Source of the DNA: Jannaschia faecimaris
Lineage (GTDB): Bacteria > Pseudomonadota > Alphaproteobacteria > Rhodobacterales > Rhodobacteraceae
DNA length: 64,000 nucleotides
Assembly (NCBI RefSeq): GCF_900107415.1
Contig: NZ_FNPX01000012.1
Coordinates: 1-64,000, forward strand
Direction: 5' to 3'
The notes under the pieces: generated by a model
Told to the model about the DNA's origin: nothing
Seen by the model: the letters and a program-made list of their open reading frames with translations, nothing else
Database searches by the model: none
Position numbers and translations under genes: made by a program
Part shown: positions 33,156 through 41,463 of the stretch, in pieces
Layout: each line of letters opens with the position of its first letter
Position numbering within the stretch: position 1 is the stretch's first letter

Positions 33156-34352
33156 TCAGAGGCCGGATCGCGTCACCTCGTCCAAGCGCTCGAACAGGGT
33201 GGCGATTCCAGGCAGATCGGCATTGGCAAAGGCGATACGAAGCGTGGCTTCGGCGCGCCCGGTTCCGCCCTGCGTGCGCAGGGGGCCGAACATTGTGCCC
33301 GGCAGCACCAGGAGTGACGCGCGTTCGACCAGCGCCTTGGCGACTTGGTCGGAGGGCATGTCGAAGGGGTGCGAAGTGTACGCGAAATAGGCCCCGCAGC
33401 CCAGAAGCCCCCAGTCGTTTCGCCCTGCGAAGCCTGCGTCCATCGCGGCTCGGCGGCGCAGGATTTCCTGTCGTTCCCCCGCCAGCCAGTCGCCCAGATT
33501 CTCCATTCCCCAGAGGGCAGCGCGTTGTCCCAATCCAGTTGGGCAAATCGCGACCGAATCGAGCCATTTCTCCACCTCGGCCAGCCGCTGCGGCGAGGCG
33601 ACGATTGCGCCGACGCGATGTCCCGTCAGGCGGTACGCCTTGGAGAACGAGTAGAGCTGTATCAGCGTGTCGCCCCAGTCGGGGTCGGAAAACAGGTCAT
33701 GCGGTGCGCCGTCGACGGCATGGAAATCGCGGTAGGTCTCGTCCACGATCAGGGCGATATTCCGCGCCCGGCACAGGTCGCGGAATTCGGCCAGCAGCGC
33801 AGGCGGATATTCGACCCCGCCCGGATTGTTCGGGCTGACCAGGACGATGGCGCGGGTGCGCCCGTCGATCAGGTGTGCTGCCGCCTGCGGGTCAGGCAGC
33901 AGGCTGTCGTCGGTATCAACGGTGCGCGCTTCGATCCCGTTCATGTCGAGCCACATTTTGTGATTAAAGTAATATGGGATCGGCAGGATCACATTGTCCC
34001 CGTCCCGCGCCAGGGTGGAGACGGCGGCCGAGAAGGCCTGATTACACCCCGACGTGATCGCAACCTGATCGGCGTTGACCTGTCCGCCGTAGTCCTTGGC
34101 CCAGTCGTCGGCGACACGGGCGCGCAGCTCGGGCAGGCCAAGCACGGCACCGTACATATGCGCCGCCGGTTCGGTCAGCACGATCTCGGCCATGGCCCGG
34201 CGCATCGGTTCGGGCGGCGGATCGGCGGGGGCCGCCTGGCTGAGATTCAGCAGCGGGCGCTCCGCTGGGAAGGTCGCCCCCTCGATCCAGCGGCGTGCCT
34301 CCATCACCGGGGGCGGGAAGGTGGCGACGAGATGGGGGTTGAACGTGGACAT
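33156..34352 (-). CDS. Class I/II pyridoxal-phosphate aminotransferase
   Basis: This 398-residue fold-type I enzyme has the PLP Schiff-base Lys238 in YSFSKAYRLTGHRVG. Asp204 and Tyr207 in VDETYRDF and the Asn in SPNNPGG contact the cofactor. The amino-acid specificity cannot be read. The ATG begins MSTFNPHL. It lies downstream of the ssb gene after a terminator, so it probably has its own promoter. Confidence 0.9.
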   Translation of the reverse strand: MSTFNPHLVATFPPPVMEARRWIEGATFPAERPLLNLSQAAPADPPPEPMRRAMAEIVLTEPAAHMYGAVLGLPELRARVADDWAKDYGGQVNADQVAITSGCNQAFSAAVSTLARDGDNVILPIPYYFNHKMWLDMNGIEARTVDTDDSLLPDPQAAAHLIDGRTRAIVLVSPNNPGGVEYPPALLAEFRDLCRARNIALIVDETYRDFHAVDGAPHDLFSDPDWGDTLIQLYSFSKAYRLTGHRVGAIVASPQRLAEVEKWLDSVAICPTGLGQRAALWGMENLGDWLAGERQEILRRRAAMDAGFAGRNDWGLLGCGAYFAYTSHPFDMPSDQVAKALVERASLLVLPGTMFGPLRTQGGTGRAEATLRIAFANADLPGIATLFERLDEVTRSGL

Positions 34353-34477
34353 GAGGGACCTCTGAAACTTGCGCGATCACGGGTAGCGGGCGCGTCGCGT
34401 CGCTGCAATCGCTCGGGGCTGTGTCGATGTGGCAGGTCGGCTATTCGCATATTCATGAAGCACTGGTGCTGGAAAGC

Positions 34478-34502
34478 AAAACGGCCCCCGGATCGGAGGC
34501 CG
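34478..34502 (-). terminator. ssb intrinsic terminator
   Basis: On the minus strand, CGGCC and GGCCG enclose a GC-rich inner part and are followed by TTTT, 25 bp after the ssb stop codon. Confidence 0.6.
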
Positions 34503-34526
34503 CTGTTGTCGTGACTTGATCGGGGA

Positions 34527-35033
34527 TCAGAACGGAATTTCGTCGTCCATGTCAGATGACCCGCCGCCGTAGCCGCCGCCGTGATTTCCGCCGCCCTGGT
34601 TGCCACCACCCTGATTTCCGCCACGGTCATCGTAACCGCCGCCACCGCCATAGCCGCCATCCCTACCGCCGCCGCCCTCGTTGCGGCCATCTAGCATGGT
34701 GAGCGTGCTTCCGAAGTTCCGCAGGACGACTTCCGTCGAATACTTGTCCTGCCCCGACTGGTCCTGCCATTTGCGGGTTTCCAGCTGCCCCTCGATATAC
34801 ACCTTGGAGCCTTTCCTTAGATATTGCTCCGCGATCCGAACCAAACCTTCGGAGAAGATGGCCACGCTGTGCCACTCCGTCTTCTCTTTGCGCTCCCCGC
34901 TGGCCTTGTCGCGCCACGTTTCGGATGTGGCGATCCGCAGGTTGCAGACCTTGCCCCCGTTCGCGAAGCTGCGCACTTCGGGATCACGCCCCAGGTTGCC
35001 GATGATGATCACCTTGTTCACGCTTCCGGCCAT
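34527..35033 (-). CDS. ssb: Single-stranded DNA-binding protein
   Basis: This 168-residue protein has an OB-fold (residues 1-112: [50 protein letters not shown]). A Gly/Asp/Gln/Asn-rich linker with imperfect GGN repeats follows, ending in the acidic tip DDEIPF that recruits repair and replication partners. ATG 35033 places MAGSVNK at the N terminus; the longer frame lacks a ribosome site. It diverges from a lytic transglycosylase gene. Confidence 0.96.
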   Translation of the reverse strand: MAGSVNKVIIIGNLGRDPEVRSFANGGKVCNLRIATSETWRDKASGERKEKTEWHSVAIFSEGLVRIAEQYLRKGSKVYIEGQLETRKWQDQSGQDKYSTEVVLRNFGSTLTMLDGRNEGGGGRDGGYGGGGGYDDRGGNQGGGNQGGGNHGGGYGGGSSDMDDEIPF

Positions 35034-35225
35034 GCCGCTGTCCCCCGTCTGATCGAATCTAAACCCCGCCTTTTGACCACCGTTAAGTCTAAAGGTCCAT
35101 TGCCCCCGGAGGATTGCGGTGGGTCGAAGGCTTTCATTCAAGGCAAGATTGCGCTAGGGTCGGAATGCTCGAACGCATCCGGCTACAGGGGCGACGGGCC
35201 GACTTGGGACAGTCAGGGGGTTTAT

Positions 35226-35825
35226 GTGTTTCGTTTTGCCACGATCGCCGTCACTTCGGTGATATTCTTTGGAGTGACCGCCGCGGAGGCGCAGACCCTT
35301 TCCACCCGGTCCCGCAATGACCTCTTCTCCAACCAGACCGCGCTGATCGACAACCGTTTGGCATCGCAATACGCCCATTCCAAACGCCTGATCCCCACGG
35401 CCCCCACGCCCGTCCGCGTGCCCGGGGCCGAGACAATCCCGCGATACGACGGCAGCCAGCGATCAGCCTGGATCGATACCGCCCGCGCGGCTGCCCGGCG
35501 CAATGGCGTTCCGGAAGACCTATTCCTACGTCTGGTGCGGCAGGAGTCGGGCTGGAACCCGAATGCACGATCGCACAAGGGCGCGATGGGACTGGCGCAG
35601 TTGATGCCGGGCACCGCGCGCGGTCTGGGTGTCGACCCGCGCAACCCCGCGCAGAATTTGGACGGGGGGGCACGCTATTTGGCGATGCAATACCGCACAT
35701 TCGGCAGCTGGCGCCTTGCCCTGGCCGCGTACAATGCGGGCCCCGGAGCGGTCGAACGGCACGGTGGCATCCCGCCCTACCGCGAGACCCGGAATTACGT
35801 TCGCATCATCATGGGCCGCAGCTAG
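35226..35825 (+). CDS. Lytic transglycosylase (SLT domain)
   Basis: This 199-residue periplasmic muramidase has a signal peptide ([19 protein letters not shown]) and a C-terminal SLT domain. The catalytic glutamate lies in [12 protein letters not shown], with [25 protein letters not shown] and [12 protein letters not shown] following in family order. It cleaves peptidoglycan glycan strands. A GTG at 35226 with GGGGG upstream fits best; the open frame continues further upstream without a start site. Recycling of such products connects with AnmK elsewhere in the window. Confidence 0.88.
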   Translation: MFRFATIAVTSVIFFGVTAAEAQTLSTRSRNDLFSNQTALIDNRLASQYAHSKRLIPTAPTPVRVPGAETIPRYDGSQRSAWIDTARAAARRNGVPEDLFLRLVRQESGWNPNARSHKGAMGLAQLMPGTARGLGVDPRNPAQNLDGGARYLAMQYRTFGSWRLALAAYNAGPGAVERHGGIPPYRETRNYVRIIMGRS

Positions 35826-35852
35826 GCGTTCTCGAGCGCTTATGCGGCGAGT

Positions 35853-36491
35853 TTAAGGCCTCAGGCCCGTGCCTTGGAGCACACCATGTTCCATCGCGTA
35901 GCGCGTCAGGCCGGCGGTAGTAGCGATGCCCAGCTTGCGCTTAAGGTTCTTGCGGTGCGTCTCGACCGTACGGACCGAAATATCCAGCTCACCCGCAACC
36001 TGCTTGTTCGATTGCCCCTGCGCCAGCAGCAGCAGGATCGTCTGTTCACGAGACGTCAGCGGTTCCGATCCGTCAGCGGTCGGCACAAGGGTGGTTTCGG
36101 CTCCGGGGCAGAGATAGCGCTCGCCGGCCATGACGGTGTCGATGGCGCGACGAATCTCCTCGGTCGGCTGGTCTTTGAGGCAATATCCATTGGCCCCGTG
36201 GCGCAGTGCCGTGGCCACGTATTCGGGGGAATCGTGCATCGACAGGATCAGGATCGCAATCTGCGGAAGGGCGTCCCGCAGGATTTCAGTCGCGGCAAGG
36301 CCGTTCATTTCGGGCATGTTTAGATCCAGAAGGATCACGTCAGGGTCCAGTTCGGCGGCTTGTTCGATAGCGGCGCGCCCGTTGCTGACAGTTCCGACCA
36401 CGGTCAGATCATCGTAGGTTTCAAGAAGCGCGCGGATGCCATCGGCCACCATTGGGTGATCGTCGACGATCATAACGCGAATGATAGCCAT
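35853..36491 (-). CDS. NarL/FixJ-type response regulator
   Basis: This 212-residue protein has a receiver domain with Asp10/Asp11 and phospho-acceptor Asp56 (LLDLNMP). A LuxR-type helix-turn-helix follows (LTSREQTILLLLAQGQSNKQ then VRTVETHRKNLKRKL). ATG 36491 has a GGAGCGG site. The matching kinase is encoded 460 bp upstream on the same strand. Targets probably include the TRAP operon beyond that kinase. Confidence 0.92.
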   Translation of the reverse strand: MAIIRVMIVDDHPMVADGIRALLETYDDLTVVGTVSNGRAAIEQAAELDPDVILLDLNMPEMNGLAATEILRDALPQIAILILSMHDSPEYVATALRHGANGYCLKDQPTEEIRRAIDTVMAGERYLCPGAETTLVPTADGSEPLTSREQTILLLLAQGQSNKQVAGELDISVRTVETHRKNLKRKLGIATTAGLTRYAMEHGVLQGTGLRP

Positions 36492-36950
36492 GAAACCGCT
36501 CCGCGCCTGTGTGCCTCGGGATGACATGCGTTCGGGATAGGCGAGCACGTGCGCTGGGGCAAGGGGATCACCCCGCTATCCCCCGTGTGCCGACGGCGTG
36601 CATTCAGCCACGCGGATCAGGGTTCGACCAAGGACGACGGATTCAATGATCGTCGTTTCGGGGACACGGTTTCCTTTGTGCGCCGAAATTCTTTGAGAGG
36701 CCTTCGGATTCCACGGCGTCACAGCGGGCGGCCGGAAATTTCCAAGTCGAGTTGAGCCGAATTGGATTACCCGAATTTGGAAACCAGGTACGCGCACTTG
36801 GACGTGGAGTACTCCCAAGCCGCGTTCGCCAGTTGAGCAGACGGATGCTCAAGATCCGCTTGGGCATCGTAGACGGGCCGACTCCCTGCGGGGCGTCTTT
36901 CTCAATCGGGACAGAGTTTCATGCGTGGACCTGCATGGAAGGCCGAAGAG
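36492..36950. other. 459-bp gap between kinase and regulator, no gene seen
   Basis: No frame on either strand shows a family-like protein or a good start. Two-component partners usually lie close together, so this gap may hold a decayed gene, a regulator promoter or a small RNA. One weak dyad, GACGA/TCGTC, occurs near 36637-36660. Confidence 0.3.
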
Positions 36951-38366
36951 CTATTCGGCGGCCTGCGGCAGGGTCGGGCCGCCGGACTTCGTGCCGGGCA
37001 TCAGCAGGTGGGTCAGGGGGACGCTGGCCTCGATAATCGTGCCGCGCCCGGCGGGACCGGCCTTGACGGTCAGGGTGCCGTCCAACTGCTCAATCCGTTC
37101 TGCCATGTTGCGCAGGCCCATACCGGTGCCGACCGCCTCTTCGGGTATGCCGCGGCCGTCGTCTTCGATGCGCAAGGTGGCCCCGTGCCGGTGGCCGAAC
37201 ACTCGGACTGAAACGGTGCTGGCCCCGGCGTGGCGCTCGATATTGGTCAATGCCTCTTGAGCGATGCGGAAAAGCGCGGTCTTGGCGTCGATGTCCAGCC
37301 GATTGCGGAAGACGACTGTCTGGAACTTCACGGTCAGTCCGGTGCGCGCTTCGAAGGCTTCGCAGAGCGATTTCAGTGCTGGGCCAAGACCGAGGTCGTC
37401 CAACACACCGGGGCGAAGATCGTGACTGATGCGGCGCACTTCGCCAAGGGCACCCTGCAATCCGGTGATCGCGCCATCGACAGCCGCTTCGGCCTTGGAG
37501 TCGCCTATCGCGGTCATGCGGCGCGCCAATTCCAGTTTGTAGCGGACGCCGACCAGCATCTGGCTGATGGAATCGTGAAGCTCGCGCGCGATGCGACCGC
37601 GTTCTTCCTCCTGTGTGTCCAGAACGCGCTGCGTCAGTTGCTTCAGCTTGGCATCGGCCAGACGGCGTTCGCGGACGGTGATAAGAAACCCGCTTGCAAA
37701 GACCAACAGCAGCGCCCCGAGGGCGATAGCCCCGATCCAGCGAAACTGCTCGGTCACGCGGCTGCGCACGTCGGTGCGCGCGGCGTCCCCCTGGGCCAGC
37801 ACATCGTCGAGCCAGACGCCTGTGCCGATGGCCCATTGCCAATCCTGCAAGCCGATGACGTAGGTCAGGATCGTCGCTTCCTGACCCGTAGATGGCTTGC
37901 GCCATTCGAAGCTGTGGTAGCCGGTGCCTTGCCGCGCCTGGTCGATAAGCGTGTCGGTGACGGAGGTGCCGTTGGCGTCCGTCATACCCGACCAGTTGCG
38001 TCCGATCAGCCAGGTTTGGCGCGGTGCCACCAGGTTGTTGCCGTCGTAATCGTAGACGAAAAAGAACCCATCGGTGCCATAGACCATCGCCGAAAGAATC
38101 TGCGTGACCCGCAGCTTGGCAGCCTCGTCGTCGGGGGCCGCGTTGCCGTAGATCGTGATGAAGGAGGTTCGCGCCAGTTGCAGGTAATTGCGCAGCTCGC
38201 GACGTTTGGCGTCGATCATCGTCTGTTCCAGCGCCGCAATTTCCTGCCGCGCGGTCCGTTCCGATTGGACGGCGACCAGAATCGCAATCGCGCTGATCGC
38301 AAGGATCAGCGGCAGCGTGGCCAGCAGGAAAAGCGATTGGCCATACGAGGGGCGGAGCAGACGCAT
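36951..38366 (-). CDS. Cache-domain sensor histidine kinase (NarL-type)
   Basis: This 471-residue inner-membrane kinase has a first membrane helix at residues 12-33 and a periplasmic single Cache domain at 34-207 (GTDGFFFVYDYDGNNL, GYHSFEWRKPST). A second membrane helix (208-231) leads to a HisKA_3 domain with phospho-acceptor His264 in RELHDSISQ and an HATPase domain (EDDGRGIP, GMGLRNMAERI). Such Cache domains often sense small carboxylates. It would phosphorylate the regulator encoded downstream, and it neighbours a carboxylate-type TRAP transporter, its likely target. Confidence 0.93.
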   Translation of the reverse strand: MRLLRPSYGQSLFLLATLPLILAISAIAILVAVQSERTARQEIAALEQTMIDAKRRELRNYLQLARTSFITIYGNAAPDDEAAKLRVTQILSAMVYGTDGFFFVYDYDGNNLVAPRQTWLIGRNWSGMTDANGTSVTDTLIDQARQGTGYHSFEWRKPSTGQEATILTYVIGLQDWQWAIGTGVWLDDVLAQGDAARTDVRSRVTEQFRWIGAIALGALLLVFASGFLITVRERRLADAKLKQLTQRVLDTQEEERGRIARELHDSISQMLVGVRYKLELARRMTAIGDSKAEAAVDGAITGLQGALGEVRRISHDLRPGVLDDLGLGPALKSLCEAFEARTGLTVKFQTVVFRNRLDIDAKTALFRIAQEALTNIERHAGASTVSVRVFGHRHGATLRIEDDGRGIPEEAVGTGMGLRNMAERIEQLDGTLTVKAGPAGRGTIIEASVPLTHLLMPGTKSGGPTLPQAAE

Positions 38367-38507
38367 GCCTGACCTAAGCGCAGACGCGGCGCAGGGGCAA
38401 CTGGGCTGTCCCGAAGGTCAGACGCAAATGCCGCCCCGGCCCCGGCAGTGGCATGGAGCCGAACCGCGTCGCGCGCCTTCGAAAAGCGTAAAGGATCCGA
38501 GCGCCTG

Positions 38508-38711
38508 TTACTTGGACCAGTTCTGCATCACGTCGTCTGTCTGCGGGGTCGGGTCATCCAGCAGGTATTCGGAGAACGCGGACCAGAGCGCCTTGACCTT
38601 GGCGCTCGTCTCATCGGTGACTTCTCCGATGTCCGTGGTCGAGACAACGTAGCCGGTTCCAGTGTCATCGTTGAAGACGTTGAGAAACATCTGCTGGCCC
38701 GGCAGGGCCAT
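38508..38711 (-). CDS. Small protein of unknown function, possibly frameshifted
   Basis: This 67-residue frame starts at ATG 38711 without a ribosome site and ends DDVMQNWSK. The coding pattern continues upstream in the same frame as AAATKIADSLRDKI but meets a stop. A nearby ATG at 38763 (MKL) would join it if one G were removed, giving about 84 residues. It may be a recently broken or mis-sequenced gene. No family is recognised. Confidence 0.4.
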   Translation of the reverse strand: MALPGQQMFLNVFNDDTGTGYVVSTTDIGEVTDETSAKVKALWSAFSEYLLDDPTPQTDDVMQNWSK

Positions 38712-38809
38712 GATCTTGTCGCGAAGGGAATCCGCGATCTTCGTCGCTGCGGCCTAGTTTCATCCGGTAGGGTGTGACGCGAGCAAACATTGTACAATTC
38801 TAAATATCT

Positions 38810-38830
38810 GGACGCGGTCGGTCCGCGTCC
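38810..38830. other. Hairpin in the region before the TRAP operon
   Basis: GGACGCGG and CCGCGTCC form a perfect 8-bp stem with a 5-nt loop in an otherwise empty region of about 320 bp ahead of the second TRAP operon. It may terminate transcription or act as a regulatory structure. Confidence 0.4.
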
Positions 38831-39083
38831 ATCCCCCCCCGCTCGTGATCGTCCGGGACAAGTCATTCTAGCATATTTACCCGACTTCCTAGGAAATATC
38901 GCGTCGTGACAAATGCAACAGCCGGTCCCGTACATCGCCGCCGTCGCAGTCGGGTCTGCTGCCGTCTACGGGTTTTCCGGTATTTGACACCGCCGCCACC
39001 GCCCCTATCGTCCGGCCACGCTTCGCAAGGGGCATGTCGCTTCACCGGGAGGGTGGGCGATACAGAATATATGGGAGGGTTTA

Positions 39084-40169
39084 ATGGACCGTCGTTCATT
39101 CCTTAAGAATTCCACACTTGGTGGTGCCGCCACCGTTGGTGCCGCCGCTCTGGCCGCGCCCGCTTACGCGCAGGGCAAGCGCACTCTGACCATGGTAACC
39201 ACCTGGGGCCGCGGCCTGGCCGGTGTGCACGACAGCGCGCAGCGCGTCGCCGACAGCATCACCGCCATGTCCGATGGCGACCTGACCGTCGATTTGAAGG
39301 CCGCCGGCGAACTGGTCGGCGCATTCGAGGTTTTCGACGCCGTCACGTCCGGCCAGGCCGACATGTACCACGGTGCCGATTACTACTTCGTGGGCCAGCA
39401 TCCGGCCTATGCCTACTTCACCGCAGTGCCCTTCGGCATGACGGCGCAAGAACTGGCCAACTGGTACTACCACGCCGGTGGCATGGAACTCCATGACGAG
39501 TTGGGTTCGATATTCGGCCTGAAGTCTTTCCTGGGCGGCAACACCGGCGCGCAGGCCGGTGGCTGGTTCCGTAACCCCGTTTCCGGCCCCGAGGATTTCC
39601 AGGGTCTGAAGTTCCGCATGCCGGGTCTTGGCGGCCAGGCACTGGGCAAGATGGGTGCCTCGGTCCAAAACCTGCCGGGCTCCGAAGTCTACCAGGCGCT
39701 TGCCTCGGGTGCGATCGACGGCACAGAGTGGATTGGCCCCTGGGCGGACGAGAAGGCTGGTTTCCAAGAGATCACCAAGACCTACTACACCGCTGGTTTC
39801 CACGAGCCGGGTGCCGGTCTTTCGGTCGCCACGAACCGCGACGTGTTCGAGGACCTGTCGCCGGCGCATCAGAAGATGATCGAGATCGCTTCCGGCGAAG
39901 GGCACCAGTGGAACCTAGCGCAATTCCTCACCAACAACGGTACCGCGCTGCAGCGTCTGCAGGCCGGTGGTGTTCAGCTGGCCGAGTTCCCGGAGAGCGT
40001 CTGGGATGCGATGGGGGCGGCGTCCATGGCTGTCACCGAAGAGAACATGTACGATGAACTGTTCGCCAAGGTCCACAACTCGGCGACGGAAAGCATGCGC
40101 GCTTCGTCAAACTGGCTCACTCGTTCGGAAGGGGCTTACCGCGCCCAACGCGACCGCGTGATGGGGTAA
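39084..40169 (+). CDS. TRAP transporter substrate-binding protein, TakP-like, Tat-exported
   Basis: This 361-residue periplasmic binding protein has a twin-arginine signal (DRRSFLKNST then a hydrophobic stretch to PAYAQ). The length, the TMVTTWGRGL start and the GLKFRMPGLGGQALGKMGA segment resemble TakP of Rhodobacter sphaeroides, which binds 2-oxoacids. GTEWIGPWADEKAGF is the binding-site strand. The ATG follows GGGAGG. It is followed by a hairpin and two permease genes. The 2-oxoacid substrate is inferred by resemblance. Confidence 0.88.
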   Translation: MDRRSFLKNSTLGGAATVGAAALAAPAYAQGKRTLTMVTTWGRGLAGVHDSAQRVADSITAMSDGDLTVDLKAAGELVGAFEVFDAVTSGQADMYHGADYYFVGQHPAYAYFTAVPFGMTAQELANWYYHAGGMELHDELGSIFGLKSFLGGNTGAQAGGWFRNPVSGPEDFQGLKFRMPGLGGQALGKMGASVQNLPGSEVYQALASGAIDGTEWIGPWADEKAGFQEITKTYYTAGFHEPGAGLSVATNRDVFEDLSPAHQKMIEIASGEGHQWNLAQFLTNNGTALQRLQAGGVQLAEFPESVWDAMGAASMAVTEENMYDELFAKVHNSATESMRASSNWLTRSEGAYRAQRDRVMG

Positions 40170-40272
40170 AGCGCTTGGGGAAGGGGCCGTGGTCCCTTTC
40201 CCGGCGCTTGCGGTGCGGCCAGGTCGACGCCTAAAAGCGTGTAGCCGGTCGACTTAAATCGACGAAATAACC

Positions 40273-40301
40273 GACCCGTCCGGCTTTGCGCCGGTCGGGT
40301 C
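40273..40301 (+). other. Hairpin between the binding protein and permease genes
   Basis: GACCCG-T-CCGGC and GCCGG-T-CGGGTC form a 12-position stem with one T-T mismatch and a 5-nt loop, without a U-tract. In transporter operons such structures commonly stabilise the abundant binding-protein message or reduce read-through into permease genes. Confidence 0.55.
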
Positions 40302-40339
40302 AGACGCGGACCTGAGGGTCGCGATACCGGGGGGTATCC

Positions 40340-41362
40340 ATGGAAAACGAAGCCGCACCGCTCTGGCCCTATGAAAACGGGCTGCAGGCGTTTCTTGAAA
40401 AACTTCAGGGTAATTCCCCCGTGCCCGAAGGCACCGAAGCCGAGGCTATGGGCTTAGTGTCCGGTCTTCTGGGGGCGTTGGGCTATCTGATCGGTAATGT
40501 TCTGGAGGCGTTCTACAACGTCTTCTACGCCGTCTCGCACCCGTCCATGTGGCTCGATTGGAGCGACAAGGAAGCGGTCATGCGCTTTGTGTACTACGGG
40601 GCCAGCGAGGAGCTGTTCTTCGTCATTTTCACTACTCTGGCGGCGGTCACGATCGGCATTGGCCTGTCTCGTGGCTTTGGGTGGGGCGTCGTGCGCGGGT
40701 CGGAATTTGTGCTGAACTGGACGGGCCGGATCGCCGCCTGGGCCGGTTTTCTTATGGTGATGCAGCAAATACTTATCGTCTTCCTGCAACGCATTTTCCG
40801 CGTTTCGGAAATTAGCGCCGGCCCCTTCGGCACCGTCTTCACCCGTGATCTGTCGTGGTATTCGGAAGAGCTTAAGCTCTACAATGCGATCATCGTTTGC
40901 CTTTGCGTGGCCTGGACCTTCATCCAGGGCGGGCACGTGCGCGTCGATCTCGTCTATTCCGCCGTTGGACATCGCACTAAGCGGATCATCGACATGGTTG
41001 GCAGCATCGTGTTCATGATGCCCGCCCTTATCCTGATCTGGCTCTATAGCTGGTTCTTCCTTTGGCGCAGCTTGATTACACCCGCCACGTCCGCGTCGGA
41101 TGGTTTGGACCGGTTGTTGCTCAAGTCCCGCGCGATGCGCTGGAATGTGGAGACAATCGGGTTCAGTCCAAACGGTTTCGACGCATACTTCCTGTTCAAG
41201 ATCTTGATCCTGCTCTTCGTGGCGACCGCCTTTGCGCAGGCCTACGTTTTCTTCTGGCGCAGCTGGCTGGAAATGAGGGAGGGCGAGCTGAGCGCCGGCC
41301 GCTATCACGACAAGGACATATTGGGCGACGAAGACGCCGAATTGGCCGCCAACATTCACTGA
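40340..41362 (+). CDS. TRAP transporter small permease, long TakQ-type (DctQ family)
   Basis: This 340-residue protein is about twice the size of ordinary DctQ subunits. An N-terminal extension of about 110 residues with a hydrophobic stretch near 33-62 precedes the DctQ core (FVLNWTGRIAAWAGFLMV, CLCVAWTFIQGGHVRVDLV). Several further membrane segments follow, ending in a charged tail. Long DctQ subunits of this kind accompany TakP-type systems. The ATG follows a G-rich site. Confidence 0.85.
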   Translation: MENEAAPLWPYENGLQAFLEKLQGNSPVPEGTEAEAMGLVSGLLGALGYLIGNVLEAFYNVFYAVSHPSMWLDWSDKEAVMRFVYYGASEELFFVIFTTLAAVTIGIGLSRGFGWGVVRGSEFVLNWTGRIAAWAGFLMVMQQILIVFLQRIFRVSEISAGPFGTVFTRDLSWYSEELKLYNAIIVCLCVAWTFIQGGHVRVDLVYSAVGHRTKRIIDMVGSIVFMMPALILIWLYSWFFLWRSLITPATSASDGLDRLLLKSRAMRWNVETIGFSPNGFDAYFLFKILILLFVATAFAQAYVFFWRSWLEMREGELSAGRYHDKDILGDEDAELAANIH

Positions 41363-41463
41363 CCTGAAGGTCGGGCAATGCAGGGGCCGAACGGTCCGAC
41401 GACAAGCGGGGCGGAATGCCCCCCACGACACAAGGGCGCGCCGGGCGCGCAGGGAGAGACGAG

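Noticed and set aside
34560-34680. Imperfect GGN-type repeats in ssb as a DNA repeat element
   Set aside because: They encode the Gly-rich linker of SSB and are explained by the protein.
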